Assembly: GCA_900769845.1 (NCBI GenBank)
Contig: CAAGIF010000263.1
Location: 1-31,538, forward strand
Source: an uncultured Oscillospiraceae bacterium
GTDB lineage: Bacteria; Bacillota_A; Clostridia; Oscillospirales; Oscillospiraceae
DNA: 31,538 nt
Direction: 5' to 3'
Shown here: in pieces, positions 1 through 7,777 of the stretch
Numbering within the stretch: position 1 is the stretch's first letter
Layout: each line of letters starts with the position of its first letter
Notes under the pieces: generated by a model
Seen by the model: the letters and a program-made list of their open reading frames with translations, nothing else
What the model was told of the DNA's origin: nothing
Database searches by the model: none
Made by a program: the position numbers and the translations under genes

Positions 1-2
1 AG

Positions 3-233
3 ATCCAGTTCTCCAACCCTTACGATGTGGCAAGCTCCAAGGGCAACGCTGTGACCAAGCAGGAGCTGCTGTCCCAGATCCACATCAAGTATCTGGATAA
101 CGGACAGAAAAAGGATATGTATTCCTATAAGGATGCTGCGCTGAACAATCAGATCAAAGTTAAGCGTATCAAGGGCGGCGTTCTGCAATATACTCGGATA
201 CCAAAGCGCGGAAGCCCAGGAGCTGAATGGTGA
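3..233 (+). CDS. C-terminal part of an unrecognised protein, cut by window edge
   Basis: An open frame runs in from the left edge and stops at 231-233, giving about 76 residues with no identifiable start inside the window. The fragment is lysine rich (for example the stretches around GQKKDMYSYKD and IKVKRIKGG) and hydrophilic, with no motif I recognise. Its last 22 codons overlap the end of the minus-strand DUF1538 gene by 65 bases, tail to tail, and there is no terminator hairpin between the two. That is unusual for two intact genes, so either end could have been altered by a rearrangement or assembly join. I cannot assign a function. Confidence 0.4.
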   Translation: MQFSNPYDVASSKGNAVTKQELLSQIHIKYLDNGQKKDMYSYKDAALNNQIKVKRIKGGVLQYTRIPKRGSPGAEW

Positions 234-1644
234 TCAGCGGCGCCATGGCAACCAACGCGACTACGCCGAAGGCATCCCGCAATACGGCATTCGGTCCCTG
301 AATGCTGACGCACAGGCCGGTGGCGAAGGGAAGAATGAAACCGGAGGTCATAGGACCGCTGGCCACGCCGCCGGAGTCAAATGCGATGGCAGTGTAGATA
401 GGGGGAACGAACAGGGACAGAGCCAGGGAAATAAAATAGCCGGGAATGATATAGTAAACCAGGCTGAAATCCCAGATGATCCGCACTACGGACAGGGCGA
501 TAGCAGCGCCTACGCCAATACACAGACCCAACATCATAGACTTCTTTCGAACAGAACCGCCGGTAACATCCTCTACCTGGGCGTTGAGCACATGGATGGC
601 CGGTTCCGCCAGAACCACCAGAATACCGGTGACCAAACCAAACAGAATCAGGAAGATCCGGTTATGCTGTCCCAAAACATAGCCCAGCTTATAACCGATG
701 GGCATGAAGCCCACATTTACGCCGGTGAGGAAGATCACCAGCCCAAGGTATGTAAATACAACGCCAACAGCGATCCGCCTCAGCCTCTTGGCGGGAAGCC
801 TCAAAAACAGGATCTGGCAGGTCAGGAAGAATACCACGATCATGCCGAGCGCAATGGCAACTTCACCGGCGGTGTGCTGCAGCGCATGGAGGAATGTCCC
901 GATAATGTCGGAATTGACGGTATAATCCGGCACCTGATAGCTCAGATTGCCACCGGAGAAGATACCCAGCACCAACACGGACAGTATGGGGCCGATGGAA
1001 CAAAGGGCCACCAGACCGAAGCTGTTTTCATGGCTCTTCCGGTCGCCCAGAACACTGGAAATACCAACGCCCAACGCCATGATAAAGGGGACGGTGATGG
1101 GGCCGGTGGTAACGCCGCCGGAATCAAAGGCCAGGGGCAGAAGGGGAGAGTTGCCGTTGACCACCAGCAGCAGCGCCAGAGCAAACAGCAGCATATAAAA
1201 CAGCATCAATAGATTGGAAAGCTGCTTTTTGAATACGATCTTCAAAATCGAGATCACCAAAAATGTTCCAACGCCGATACCGACGGTATAGACAAGCAAT
1301 GTGCCGTTCATCACAGCGCTGACCTGATTGGCGAGGACCTGAAGATCCGGCTCTGCAATGGTGATCAGCATACCCAGCACAAAACAGACGGAAAGGAGAA
1401 GTCCCAATTTTCGCTGCCTGGAAAGACCGGAACCTACGTTGGAACCCATAGGGGTCATGGCAAGATCCGCGCCCAGGCTGAACATGCCGATACCCAGAAC
1501 CAGCATGACTGCGCCAATAGTAAAGGTGATCAGTTCCACTGCAGAAAAATCAAACAGCGGGGTCAGCGACAGGATGTACACAATGGCAGTTATGGGCAGC
1601 GCGGAAATCAGTGCTTCTTTGATCTTTTCCCACAACTCACGCAT
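169..1644 (-). CDS. DUF1538 family multi-pass membrane protein
   Basis: The 491-residue product is almost entirely hydrophobic, with about a dozen predicted membrane segments, and is built as two similar halves. Each half carries the same landmarks: an xxMPMG/FMPIG-type motif, an AEPDLQVL / AEPAIHVL motif, and an AFDSGGVTTGP / AFDSGGVASGP motif. This is the pattern of the DUF1538 family, proposed to be transporters but of unknown substrate. The ATG at 1644 follows a purine-rich AAGGATGG stretch, and a good promoter lies at 1685-1713. The gene appears monocistronic. The final residues after TIQLLGF differ from what I expect at the end of this family and lie where the gene overlaps the left-edge frame, so the true C-terminus may be elsewhere. 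Confidence 0.85.
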   Translation of the reverse strand: MRELWEKIKEALISALPITAIVYILSLTPLFDFSAVELITFTIGAVMLVLGIGMFSLGADLAMTPMGSNVGSGLSRQRKLGLLLSVCFVLGMLITIAEPDLQVLANQVSAVMNGTLLVYTVGIGVGTFLVISILKIVFKKQLSNLLMLFYMLLFALALLLVVNGNSPLLPLAFDSGGVTTGPITVPFIMALGVGISSVLGDRKSHENSFGLVALCSIGPILSVLVLGIFSGGNLSYQVPDYTVNSDIIGTFLHALQHTAGEVAIALGMIVVFFLTCQILFLRLPAKRLRRIAVGVVFTYLGLVIFLTGVNVGFMPIGYKLGYVLGQHNRIFLILFGLVTGILVVLAEPAIHVLNAQVEDVTGGSVRKKSMMLGLCIGVGAAIALSVVRIIWDFSLVYYIIPGYFISLALSLFVPPIYTAIAFDSGGVASGPMTSGFILPFATGLCVSIQGPNAVLRDAFGVVALVAMAPLITIQLLGFRALVSEYIAERRP

Positions 1645-1684
1645 TTACTCACCATCCTTTACAAATTTACATAACATCAATCAT

Positions 1685-1713
1685 AGTATATCATGAAAAT
1701 CCCGGATTGTAAA
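1685..1713 (-). promoter_or_regulatory. Promoter of the DUF1538 gene
   Basis: Read on the minus strand it shows TTTACA, a 17-base spacer and TATACT, about 40 bases upstream of the DUF1538 start. It is just downstream of the exonuclease III terminator, so the DUF1538 gene is probably transcribed independently of that operon. Confidence 0.7.
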
Positions 1714-1715
1714 AT

Positions 1716-1741
1716 AAAAAAGCGGCAAACGCCGCTTTTTT
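1716..1741 (-). terminator. Terminator after exonuclease III gene
   Basis: A perfect GCGGC/GCCGC stem extended by A-T pairs (1716-1726 with 1731-1741), AAAC loop, followed on the minus strand by a T-rich tail. It overlaps the stop codon of the exonuclease III gene and closes the comEA-to-xth operon. Confidence 0.9.
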
Positions 1742-2495
1742 AAATCTCAATTTCCAGTCCTACCGGACAGTGGTCCGAGCCCATAATATCGCTGTATATG
1801 GGTGTGGAACGGATCAAGTGGGCAATTCTTTGGGATACGAGAAAATAATCGATGCGCCAGCCGGCGTTTTTCTCCCGGGCTTTGAACATATAGCTCCACC
1901 AGGTGTAGGCTCCGGTGGTATCCGGGTGCAAATGCCGAAAGGAGTCGGTGAAGCCCAAAGCCAGTGTCTGGGTGAAGCTTTCCCGTTCTTCGTCGGAAAA
2001 ACCGGCGCTGCCACGGTTGGATTTGGGATTTTTCAGGTCGATCTCCTGATGGGCAACATTTAGGTCACCGCATACGATCACAGGTTTTTTGCTGTCCAGC
2101 CCGGAAAGATAGTTCCGGAAGGCTTCGTCCCATTTCATTCTGTGGACGATCCGCGCCAGCTCCCGCTGGGCATTAGGAGTGTAGCAGGTGACAAGGTAAA
2201 AATCCGCGTACTCCAGCGTGATCATCCGTCCCTCCGTATCCAGTTCCGGGACGCCTATTCCATAGGAAACTGAAATGGGTTCTTTCCGCGCAAAAATTGC
2301 GGTGCCGGAGTAGCCCTTCTTTTCCGCATAGTTCCAGAATTGCCGATATCCGGGGATGCTCAGATCAATCTGGCCCTCCTGCAGTTTGGTTTCTTGTAAA
2401 CAGAAAAAGTCAGCATTGGATTGGTCGAAAAATTCCTGCCAGCCTTTTCCCATGCAGGCGCGCAATCCGTTGACATTCCAGGAAATAAAATTCAT
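1740..2495 (-). CDS. xth: Exodeoxyribonuclease III / AP endonuclease
   Basis: The 251-residue protein matches the Xth/ExoA endonuclease-exonuclease-phosphatase fold. Visible signatures are FISWNVNGLRA at the N-terminus, LQETKL with the metal-binding Glu, the catalytic GDLNVAHQEIDL motif with Asp and Asn, RIDYFLVS, and the terminal SDHCPV carrying the catalytic His. The enzyme cuts the backbone at abasic sites and trims 3' blocked ends during base excision repair in the cytoplasm. It starts 12 bases after the lipoprotein gene, with a GGAGGTAAC ribosome site, and is last in a minus-strand operon that ends in a strong terminator. Length is normal for the family, so it should be intact. Confidence 0.95.
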   Translation of the reverse strand: MNFISWNVNGLRACMGKGWQEFFDQSNADFFCLQETKLQEGQIDLSIPGYRQFWNYAEKKGYSGTAIFARKEPISVSYGIGVPELDTEGRMITLEYADFYLVTCYTPNAQRELARIVHRMKWDEAFRNYLSGLDSKKPVIVCGDLNVAHQEIDLKNPKSNRGSAGFSDEERESFTQTLALGFTDSFRHLHPDTTGAYTWWSYMFKAREKNAGWRIDYFLVSQRIAHLIRSTPIYSDIMGSDHCPVGLEIEI

Positions 2496-2507
2496 AGTTA
2501 CCTCCGG

Positions 2508-3035
2508 TCATTCTTGAGGGACGGTTTCTTCAGGGAGTTCGTCCGTCAGCAGCAGGGAATCCCGGTGAATTACAATATCTACCGGCGTGTTTTCGGTGGA
2601 TTTTGCTGTAATATAAACCGCCTCCGCGTCGGTTAAGTCTATACAGGTTTGGGCAATACAGGCAGAGGCAACGGTCAGCTCTAAATTCTCCAGGCTGCTG
2701 AAGACCTGATCAAGCTGAACATGGACAGCGCCATCCTTCTGATAAACGGTCAGAACCCGGCATCCCGTGGGGAAGGGGGAGCGGAGATTATGATCCAGAG
2801 GCCCTTGGAGATACAGGCTGAGCAGATAGTAAAGATCTCCGGTATGTCCGGCTGCTTCCCGAACTTCGGAAGCGAAGAAACCCTCCTGTGAGTTGGAGAT
2901 AAAGGATTCCGGGTCTTGCATATTCCGGGTATAGTAAAAGGTTACCGGCTCCACAGCGCCGCTGTGTCCAAAACTGCAGCCCAGCAGGCTTACCGCCAGG
3001 GAGAGGATCAAAATATAAGAAAGGTACTTTTTCAT
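2508..3035 (-). CDS. GerMN-domain lipoprotein
   Basis: A 175-residue protein begins with a lipoprotein signal peptide ending in a lipobox, SLLGC (Cys at about residue 20), so it should be acylated and anchored outside the membrane. The rest resembles the GerMN domain: FYYTRN near the start, then LLSLYLQGP, TGCRVLTVYQKDGAVHVQLDQ and VASACIAQT, which in GerM-type proteins form a small alpha/beta domain thought to bind cell-wall or spore-coat components. Its ATG overlaps the stop of the histidine kinase gene (ATGA), so the two are translationally coupled. Such lipoproteins next to a sensor kinase often modulate it, but that link here is inference. Confidence 0.82.
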   Translation of the reverse strand: MKKYLSYILILSLAVSLLGCSFGHSGAVEPVTFYYTRNMQDPESFISNSQEGFFASEVREAAGHTGDLYYLLSLYLQGPLDHNLRSPFPTGCRVLTVYQKDGAVHVQLDQVFSSLENLELTVASACIAQTCIDLTDAEAVYITAKSTENTPVDIVIHRDSLLLTDELPEETVPQE

Positions 3036-4480
3036 TCTTCCGGTACCTCCGTGTCAAAGATGGGGAAGCTGACGGTGAATGTGGAGCCAGCGCCGGGCTG
3101 GGTCTGCACATGGATCTCACCGCGATTTCTCTGGACGATGGCGCGAACAATGGCCAGGCCCAGACCGCTGCCTCCGGATGCCCGGGAGCGGGCTTTGTCC
3201 ACCCGGTAGAACCGTTCGAAAATATGCTCAAGGGCATCTTCCGGGATACCTACGCCGGTGTCCGATACCTGAAGAAGGGCGTTTTCGTCCTGGCGAAGCA
3301 GACGAATGGAAAGCTTACCACCGCTGACATTGTATTTTATGCCGTTTTCCACAAGGTTAAAAATGATCTGATACAGATCGTCCTCCAGAATCAGAACGGG
3401 ACTGTCCTGTTCAAGGTCGGTTTCGATGGATATGTGGTTTTCTGCGGCGATGGCACCCAGCATCCGGACTACCCGGTTTACCGTGGGGGCCATGGTGATG
3501 ATCTCGGATTCCTCCGGAATCTGCATATCTGAGCGTGTCAGAGACAGTAGCTTTCCGGTAGTGCGGGTAAGCCGGTCAGCTTCGTTACCGATATCACCTA
3601 CGAATTCCCGTACGGTTTCCATATCCATATCATTCTGCAAAATGGAGTCGGTAAGCAGCTTGATGGAAGCCAGCGGAGTTTTCAGCTCGTGGGAAGCATC
3701 GGACACGAATCTGCGTCGCTTTTGCTCGGATGTATTCAAACGCTCAGTAAGATCGTTGAATTCGTCTCCTAGGAAGGTCAGCTCGTCATGACCGCCCAGC
3801 TTGACCTTGTGGGAGTAATCCCCTTGCTGAATGATCCGCATGGAGGTCATAATCTGCTTCAACCGCCTGGAAAAGGCGTTGGAGAAGGCAAGAGAAAACA
3901 GAATCACGACCAGTTCCAGAACCAGGGTGATCCGAAGCACCGTGTTCTGAAGGGATTGGATCAGAGAGCCCTGCTGGGTATCGTATTCCATCATGTACAC
4001 ACAGCCAAGGGTAACGCCGTAGGAAACCACCGGCGTGGCAGCGCGGGATCGCATGGTGCCGCTTTCGTGGTGATAATAGCAGGATGCCACATCATTGCCC
4101 TGGATAGCAACGAGAATCTCCGGCAGGAGGGCATAGTGATCCTGGGCGGCATTCTGGCTGTCGTAGAGGCAGCGGCCGGTGTGATCGGCAAAAATCAGCC
4201 TGGTGACCCTCAAACTACCCAAGCGCTCCACAGCTTCTGCCACAGTAGTTTCATTAATGACTTCCAGTTCTGCAATTTCATCGGCGGCAAGCTGGCATTT
4301 TTCCACCATGGATGCTTTTTTGCTCTGATAGAATAACTGTTGACTGATATTGGAGCAATAAATATTCAGGATAAGCAGCACCACGGAGGTGATGACCATA
4401 TACACAAGGGCATAGCGAAGCTGGGAGTTGGTATATCTGCCGATTACGGGAGGATTATTTTCGGAAGTAATAGCCAACAC
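3032..4480 (-). CDS. Sensor histidine kinase (HAMP-HisKA-HATPase)
   Basis: The 482-residue protein has an N-terminal membrane segment (about residues 24-45), an extracytoplasmic sensor region of about 130 residues, a second membrane segment (about 180-205), a HAMP linker, a dimerisation domain with the phosphoacceptor His in FVSDASHELKTPL, and an ATPase domain with N box NLVENGIKYN, G1 box DTGVGIP and G2 box GGSGLGLAIV. It autophosphorylates and passes phosphate to the regulator encoded just upstream. The chosen GTG start overlaps the regulator gene by 26 bases; no clear ribosome site is visible, so coupling is likely, and a start a few codons later (TTG) is possible. Its signal is unknown, but the architecture resembles PhoR/WalK-like envelope sensors. 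Confidence 0.92.
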   Translation of the reverse strand: MLAITSENNPPVIGRYTNSQLRYALVYMVITSVVLLILNIYCSNISQQLFYQSKKASMVEKCQLAADEIAELEVINETTVAEAVERLGSLRVTRLIFADHTGRCLYDSQNAAQDHYALLPEILVAIQGNDVASCYYHHESGTMRSRAATPVVSYGVTLGCVYMMEYDTQQGSLIQSLQNTVLRITLVLELVVILFSLAFSNAFSRRLKQIMTSMRIIQQGDYSHKVKLGGHDELTFLGDEFNDLTERLNTSEQKRRRFVSDASHELKTPLASIKLLTDSILQNDMDMETVREFVGDIGNEADRLTRTTGKLLSLTRSDMQIPEESEIITMAPTVNRVVRMLGAIAAENHISIETDLEQDSPVLILEDDLYQIIFNLVENGIKYNVSGGKLSIRLLRQDENALLQVSDTGVGIPEDALEHIFERFYRVDKARSRASGGSGLGLAIVRAIVQRNRGEIHVQTQPGAGSTFTVSFPIFDTEVPEE

Positions 4481-5144
4481 CCCATTTCGTCAGAATGTAT
4501 TGAGGCTCTGCCGAGTTCTCCTCCAGCTTTTCCCGAAGCCGGCGGATGTGGACATCCACTGTACGGATATCGCTGCGGTACTCATAGGACCAGATGGTAT
4601 CCAGCAGTGCCTCCCGGGAATAGACCCGGTTGGGATTTCGCATGAGAAATTCAATCACATCAAATTCCTTGGCGGTCAGATCCGCAAGACAACCGTTGCG
4701 GTATGCATTACGGGCATCCAGATCCAGAGTGATGGATCCGATGGTGAGGGTATTTGCGGCAGTTTCCTTCTGAGGACTCGCGGTTCCGGAGCGGCGCAGA
4801 AGGGCGCGGATCCGGGCCTTCAGCTCCAGAATATTGAAGGGCTTGGTCAGATAGTCATCCACGCCGTGATCAAAGCCCAGAAGCTTGTCCATATCATCGG
4901 TTTTCGCTGTGAGCATAATGATGGGGACATCGGAGAACTCCCGGATTTTTCCGCAGGCGGTAAGTCCGTCCATTTCCGGCATCATCACATCCAGAACCAC
5001 CAGATCCGGGGATTGACTGCGGACCTGCTCCACAGCTTCCAGGCCGTTGTTGCCGGTGATGACCTCATAGCCTTCGTTCTGCAGATTAAAACGGATCCCC
5101 TTGACCAGCAGGGCTTCGTCATCCACGACCAGTATTTTCTTCAT
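4455..5144 (-). CDS. OmpR-family response regulator
   Basis: The 229-residue protein has a receiver domain with the acidic pair in VVDDE, the phosphorylation site Asp52 in VVLDVMMPEMDG, the conserved MLTAK Thr and the KPF Lys, followed by a winged-helix DNA-binding domain (LTAKEFDVIEFL, RTVDVHIRRLREKLE, ILTKWGVGYYF). It is a DNA-binding transcription factor controlled by the adjacent histidine kinase, with which it overlaps by 26 bases. Start ATG at 5144 lies five bases after the comEA-like stop. Target genes cannot be read from the sequence; autoregulation of the five-gene operon is plausible. Confidence 0.95.
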   Translation of the reverse strand: MKKILVVDDEALLVKGIRFNLQNEGYEVITGNNGLEAVEQVRSQSPDLVVLDVMMPEMDGLTACGKIREFSDVPIIMLTAKTDDMDKLLGFDHGVDDYLTKPFNILELKARIRALLRRSGTASPQKETAANTLTIGSITLDLDARNAYRNGCLADLTAKEFDVIEFLMRNPNRVYSREALLDTIWSYEYRSDIRTVDVHIRRLREKLEENSAEPQYILTKWGVGYYFRK

Positions 5145-5148
5145 AATC

Positions 5149-5523
5149 CTATCCTCCTACTGTAATGAGATCCCAAATGTCTTCCATTGTGCTTTCTCCA
5201 ATGCCTTCTATCAGCAGAAGGTCACCGGGGGCGGAAAATGCGCCGTATGCATTCCGATAATCCACGATTCGCTGAGCCAGAACCGGGCCGATGCCGGGCA
5301 GACTGTCCAATTGCTGGACAGTGGCCGTGTTGATATCTATGATCTTAGGTTCTGTGTGATCTTGGGTTACGTCAATTCCCTGGGTGGAAGCGGGACGGGT
5401 GACGGCGGGAACCTGTCGGATTTGCACCGGAGTTCGGTGCATATTCCGGCCGAAGAAGAAACCAAACAGAAAGGCTGCGAAAGCGGCAGTTAGCAGAATC
5501 AGTATTTGAAAGGGCTTTTTCAT
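5149..5523 (-). CDS. ComEA-like helix-hairpin-helix DNA-binding protein
   Basis: The 124-residue protein has one N-terminal membrane segment (roughly residues 6-25), a short linker, and a C-terminal ComEA-type double helix-hairpin-helix domain: IDINTATVQQLDSLPGIGPVLAQRIVDYR, then GDLLLIEGIGESTMEDI. In competent bacteria ComEA is the membrane-anchored receptor that binds double-stranded DNA outside the cell during uptake. It is shorter than B. subtilis ComEA (about 200 residues), mainly because the linker is short. It is the first gene of a minus-strand operon that continues to the two-component genes. No comEC or other competence gene lies nearby, so a role in DNA uptake is only likely by family. 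The upstream GGAGGGTCGC gives a good ribosome site. Confidence 0.85.
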   Translation of the reverse strand: MKKPFQILILLTAAFAAFLFGFFFGRNMHRTPVQIRQVPAVTRPASTQGIDVTQDHTEPKIIDINTATVQQLDSLPGIGPVLAQRIVDYRNAYGAFSAPGDLLLIEGIGESTMEDIWDLITVGG

Positions 5524-5568
5524 AGAGAGCGACCCTCCAATTTAATAATATCTTATAAGCTGCAAGGA

Positions 5569-5597
5569 TTGACTATAAATAGATAAACTGATATAAT
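5569..5597 (+). promoter_or_regulatory. Promoter of the carboxypeptidase-like gene
   Basis: TTGACT, 17-base spacer, TATAAT: a near-consensus vegetative promoter 66 bases upstream of the start codon at 5663. The transcribed leader contains the small dyad at 5626-5639. Confidence 0.85.
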
Positions 5598-5625
5598 ATA
5601 GACCATTATACACGAATTTTTCCTG

Positions 5626-5639
5626 TCGGACAAGTCCGA
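5626..5639 (+). repeat. Short dyad in the leader of the carboxypeptidase-like gene
   Basis: TCGGAC-AA-GTCCGA is a perfect inverted repeat about 30 bases after the -10 box and 24 bases before the start codon. It could be an operator or a weak leader hairpin; the two-base centre suits a protein-binding site better than an RNA loop. Confidence 0.45.
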
Positions 5640-5662
5640 TAGATCAGTATTGAGGGAGAATT

Positions 5663-7129
5663 ATGAAAAAATTATCTGTCATCAGCTTGCTGCTTGCTCT
5701 TGTAATGGCGCTGCAGCTTCTGCCCGCGCCGGTATTGGCAACGGAAACAGAAGGTCAGAATCCCCCGGAAGAGGGACAGCAGACAGTGGTTACCGACGGC
5801 AATGTCACCGTGGTCAACGGTTGCCGTACCACGGATGCCCAGATGCCTCTGGGCGGCTCGGACCGGATGCTGGACACCGCGGTTTCCGCGTTTATCTATG
5901 AGCGCAATACCGGCACTGTGGTCTACGCCTACAACCCGGATATCCAGATGCAGCCCGGTACCCTTGCCAAGATCGTTGCAGCCATCGTTGCCATCGAGTA
6001 CGGCGATCTGGAGCAGCAGGTCACTGTCAGCAGCCGCAATTACAGATATATTCCTGCCGGCGCAAAAAACGCCAAGCTGAAAGAAGGCGAGGTTCTGAAG
6101 CTTCGGGATCTGGTTTACTGTATGTTCCTGGAGTGGGCCAATGACGCCGCTGTCACCATTGCCGAGCATGTTGCCGGAACGGAAGAACAGTTCGTCAAGC
6201 TGATGAATCAGTGGGCGCAGGAGGCGGGTTGTACCGGCACAAAGTTCAGCGATTGCCACGGTTTGGGCTCTCAGGAGCAGAGCGTTACTGCCCGGGATTT
6301 GGTCAAGATCGTGGATCATGCCCTGAAAAATGCAGAATTCCGGGAACTCTTCGGCGCCAATGCCTACACCGTTCCGGAAACCAATAAGACTGCGGAGAGA
6401 AAACTGAAGGCACTGAACTATCTGAAGGAAGAAACCTACGCCCCCAAATATAACTACAAGGGTGTCACCGGTGGCATTGCCCACTATTCTGAAAAATCCG
6501 GCGCATCCCTGGTATGCACCGCTGAGCGGGATGGCATGGCCTATACCATCGTGGTCATGGGCTGTGAGCGCACCTTCGCTTCCAATGGCTGGACAGTGCT
6601 CAGCTACGGCAACTACGAGGAAGCCTGGGATCTGCTGGAGTATGTATTTGGCAATTATAAGATCTGCCGTCTGCTCCATGACGGCCAGTCCCTGACCCAG
6701 TTTACTGTGGCCGGCGGCGAAAACCAGGTGGTTGTGCAGGCCCATACTTCCATGGATGCTATTCTGCCGGTGAATGCCAGAACTGAGAATCTGATCCTCA
6801 AATACGAGGTGGCTGGCGGCGGCCTGACCGCTCCCATCGCCCTGGATCAGGAGGTTGGCAAGCTGGAGATCTGGTATCGCAATTCCTGTATTGCAAAGAC
6901 GGAACTGTACGCCATGTCTTCTGTACGGGCTGTGGAAAAGTCCGAACTGGAGATTCAAAGCCCTTCCCGGGACGATTCTAATGTGTCCGGAATTATGTCC
7001 TTCCTGGGAATCGTCAGCCTGGTCATCCTGGTTCCTCTGGTGGGCTATCTTGTGATCAACAATGTCCGTCGAACCCTTGCCCGGAACCGGCGGCGCCGCC
7101 GCAGAATCAGCCGCAGAAGGAGCAAATAA
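5663..7129 (+). CDS. D-Ala-D-Ala carboxypeptidase homologue with altered catalytic motifs
   Basis: The 488-residue protein has a signal peptide (about residues 1-28), a peptidase S11/DacF-like domain, a C-terminal beta-rich part, one membrane segment (about 440-465) and a very basic tail (RRRRRR...), so it should be anchored at the outer face of the membrane. Family members trim the terminal D-Ala from peptidoglycan with Ser-x-x-Lys, Ser-x-Asn and Lys-Thr-Gly motifs. Here these read TLAK (Thr100, Lys103), WAN (Trp158) and VTG (Val268): the nucleophile Ser, the second Ser and the Lys are all replaced, while surroundings such as ANDAA and TAERDGM are well kept. I infer a non-catalytic or re-purposed binding protein. 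The ribosome site GGGAGAATT precedes the ATG. The glycosylase gene follows after two bases. Confidence 0.85.
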   Translation: MKKLSVISLLLALVMALQLLPAPVLATETEGQNPPEEGQQTVVTDGNVTVVNGCRTTDAQMPLGGSDRMLDTAVSAFIYERNTGTVVYAYNPDIQMQPGTLAKIVAAIVAIEYGDLEQQVTVSSRNYRYIPAGAKNAKLKEGEVLKLRDLVYCMFLEWANDAAVTIAEHVAGTEEQFVKLMNQWAQEAGCTGTKFSDCHGLGSQEQSVTARDLVKIVDHALKNAEFRELFGANAYTVPETNKTAERKLKALNYLKEETYAPKYNYKGVTGGIAHYSEKSGASLVCTAERDGMAYTIVVMGCERTFASNGWTVLSYGNYEEAWDLLEYVFGNYKICRLLHDGQSLTQFTVAGGENQVVVQAHTSMDAILPVNARTENLILKYEVAGGGLTAPIALDQEVGKLEIWYRNSCIAKTELYAMSSVRAVEKSELEIQSPSRDDSNVSGIMSFLGIVSLVILVPLVGYLVINNVRRTLARNRRRRRRISRRRSK

Positions 7130-7131
7130 CC

Positions 7132-7695
7132 ATGATGGAATGGAATGACCTGCAGAGCGCCTGTCAGAACTGCACCAAATGCGGACTCTGTGAGACCCGG
7201 TGCCGTGTGGTATTCGGTGTGGGCCCCAGGGATGCGGATGTGATGTTCGTGGGAGAAGGTCCCGGCGAGCAGGAGGACCTCCAGGGAGAACCCTTTGTGG
7301 GCGCTGCCGGCAGGTTTTTGGACGAGATGCTGTCCATTATCGATCTGAGCCGGGAAAACTGCTACATTGCCAATATCGTCAAATGCCGGCCACCCCATAA
7401 CCGGGATCCTCTGGAAACGGAGCAGGATGCCTGCATTGGCTACCTGCGTAACCAGGTGGCGCTGATTCGCCCCAAGATCATAGTGTGCCTGGGTCGGGTG
7501 GCAGCAAAGCGTTTGATTGACCCCAATTTCCGGATCACCCGGGAGCACGGTCAGTGGATACAGAAGGGCGGCGTATGGATGTCTGCTATCTACCATCCTT
7601 CCGCGCTGTTGCGGGATGCAGAGAAACGGCCGGAGACCTTTGAAGATCTGCTCTCTCTGCGGGAGAAGATCCGGGAGGTCAATGCCAAAATTTAA
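7132..7695 (+). CDS. Uracil-DNA glycosylase, family 4-like with Fe-S cluster
   Basis: The 187-residue protein carries the features of iron-sulphur uracil-DNA glycosylases: an N-terminal CTKCGLCETR cysteine group, the active-site GEGPGEQEDLQGEPFVGAAGRFLD block, the ANIVKCRPPHNRDP block with further Cys, and the C-terminal YHPSALLR block with the catalytic-loop His. The enzyme removes uracil produced by cytosine deamination and starts base excision repair. It starts two bases after the carboxypeptidase-like gene, with AAGGAG ahead of two adjacent ATG codons (7132 or 7135), and ends in a clear terminator. The same domain is sometimes found in phage DNA polymerase-related proteins, but there is no phage context here. 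Confidence 0.92.
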   Translation: MMEWNDLQSACQNCTKCGLCETRCRVVFGVGPRDADVMFVGEGPGEQEDLQGEPFVGAAGRFLDEMLSIIDLSRENCYIANIVKCRPPHNRDPLETEQDACIGYLRNQVALIRPKIIVCLGRVAAKRLIDPNFRITREHGQWIQKGGVWMSAIYHPSALLRDAEKRPETFEDLLSLREKIREVNAKI

Positions 7696-7701
7696 TCATA
7701 G

Positions 7702-7731
7702 TACAGGGGGGCGCGCCTCCCTGTATTTTTT
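7702..7731 (+). terminator. Terminator after the uracil-DNA glycosylase gene
   Basis: A ten-pair stem (7702-7711 with 7716-7725, one G-T pair) closed by a CGCG loop and followed by six T residues. It lies seven bases after the stop codon. Confidence 0.92.
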
Positions 7732-7749
7732 AAACCAAGAGGTTTAAAA
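7728..7749. promoter_or_regulatory. Perfect 9-bp dyad upstream of ccdA-like gene
   Basis: TTTTAAACC-AAGA-GGTTTAAAA is a perfect inverted repeat between the glycosylase terminator and the ccdA-like gene. It partly shares the T tail of the terminator. Its length and symmetric centre suggest an operator for the redox pair downstream; no regulator is assigned. Confidence 0.5.
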
Positions 7750-7777
7750 TAGAATCAAAGCATAAGGAGGACGGAAT

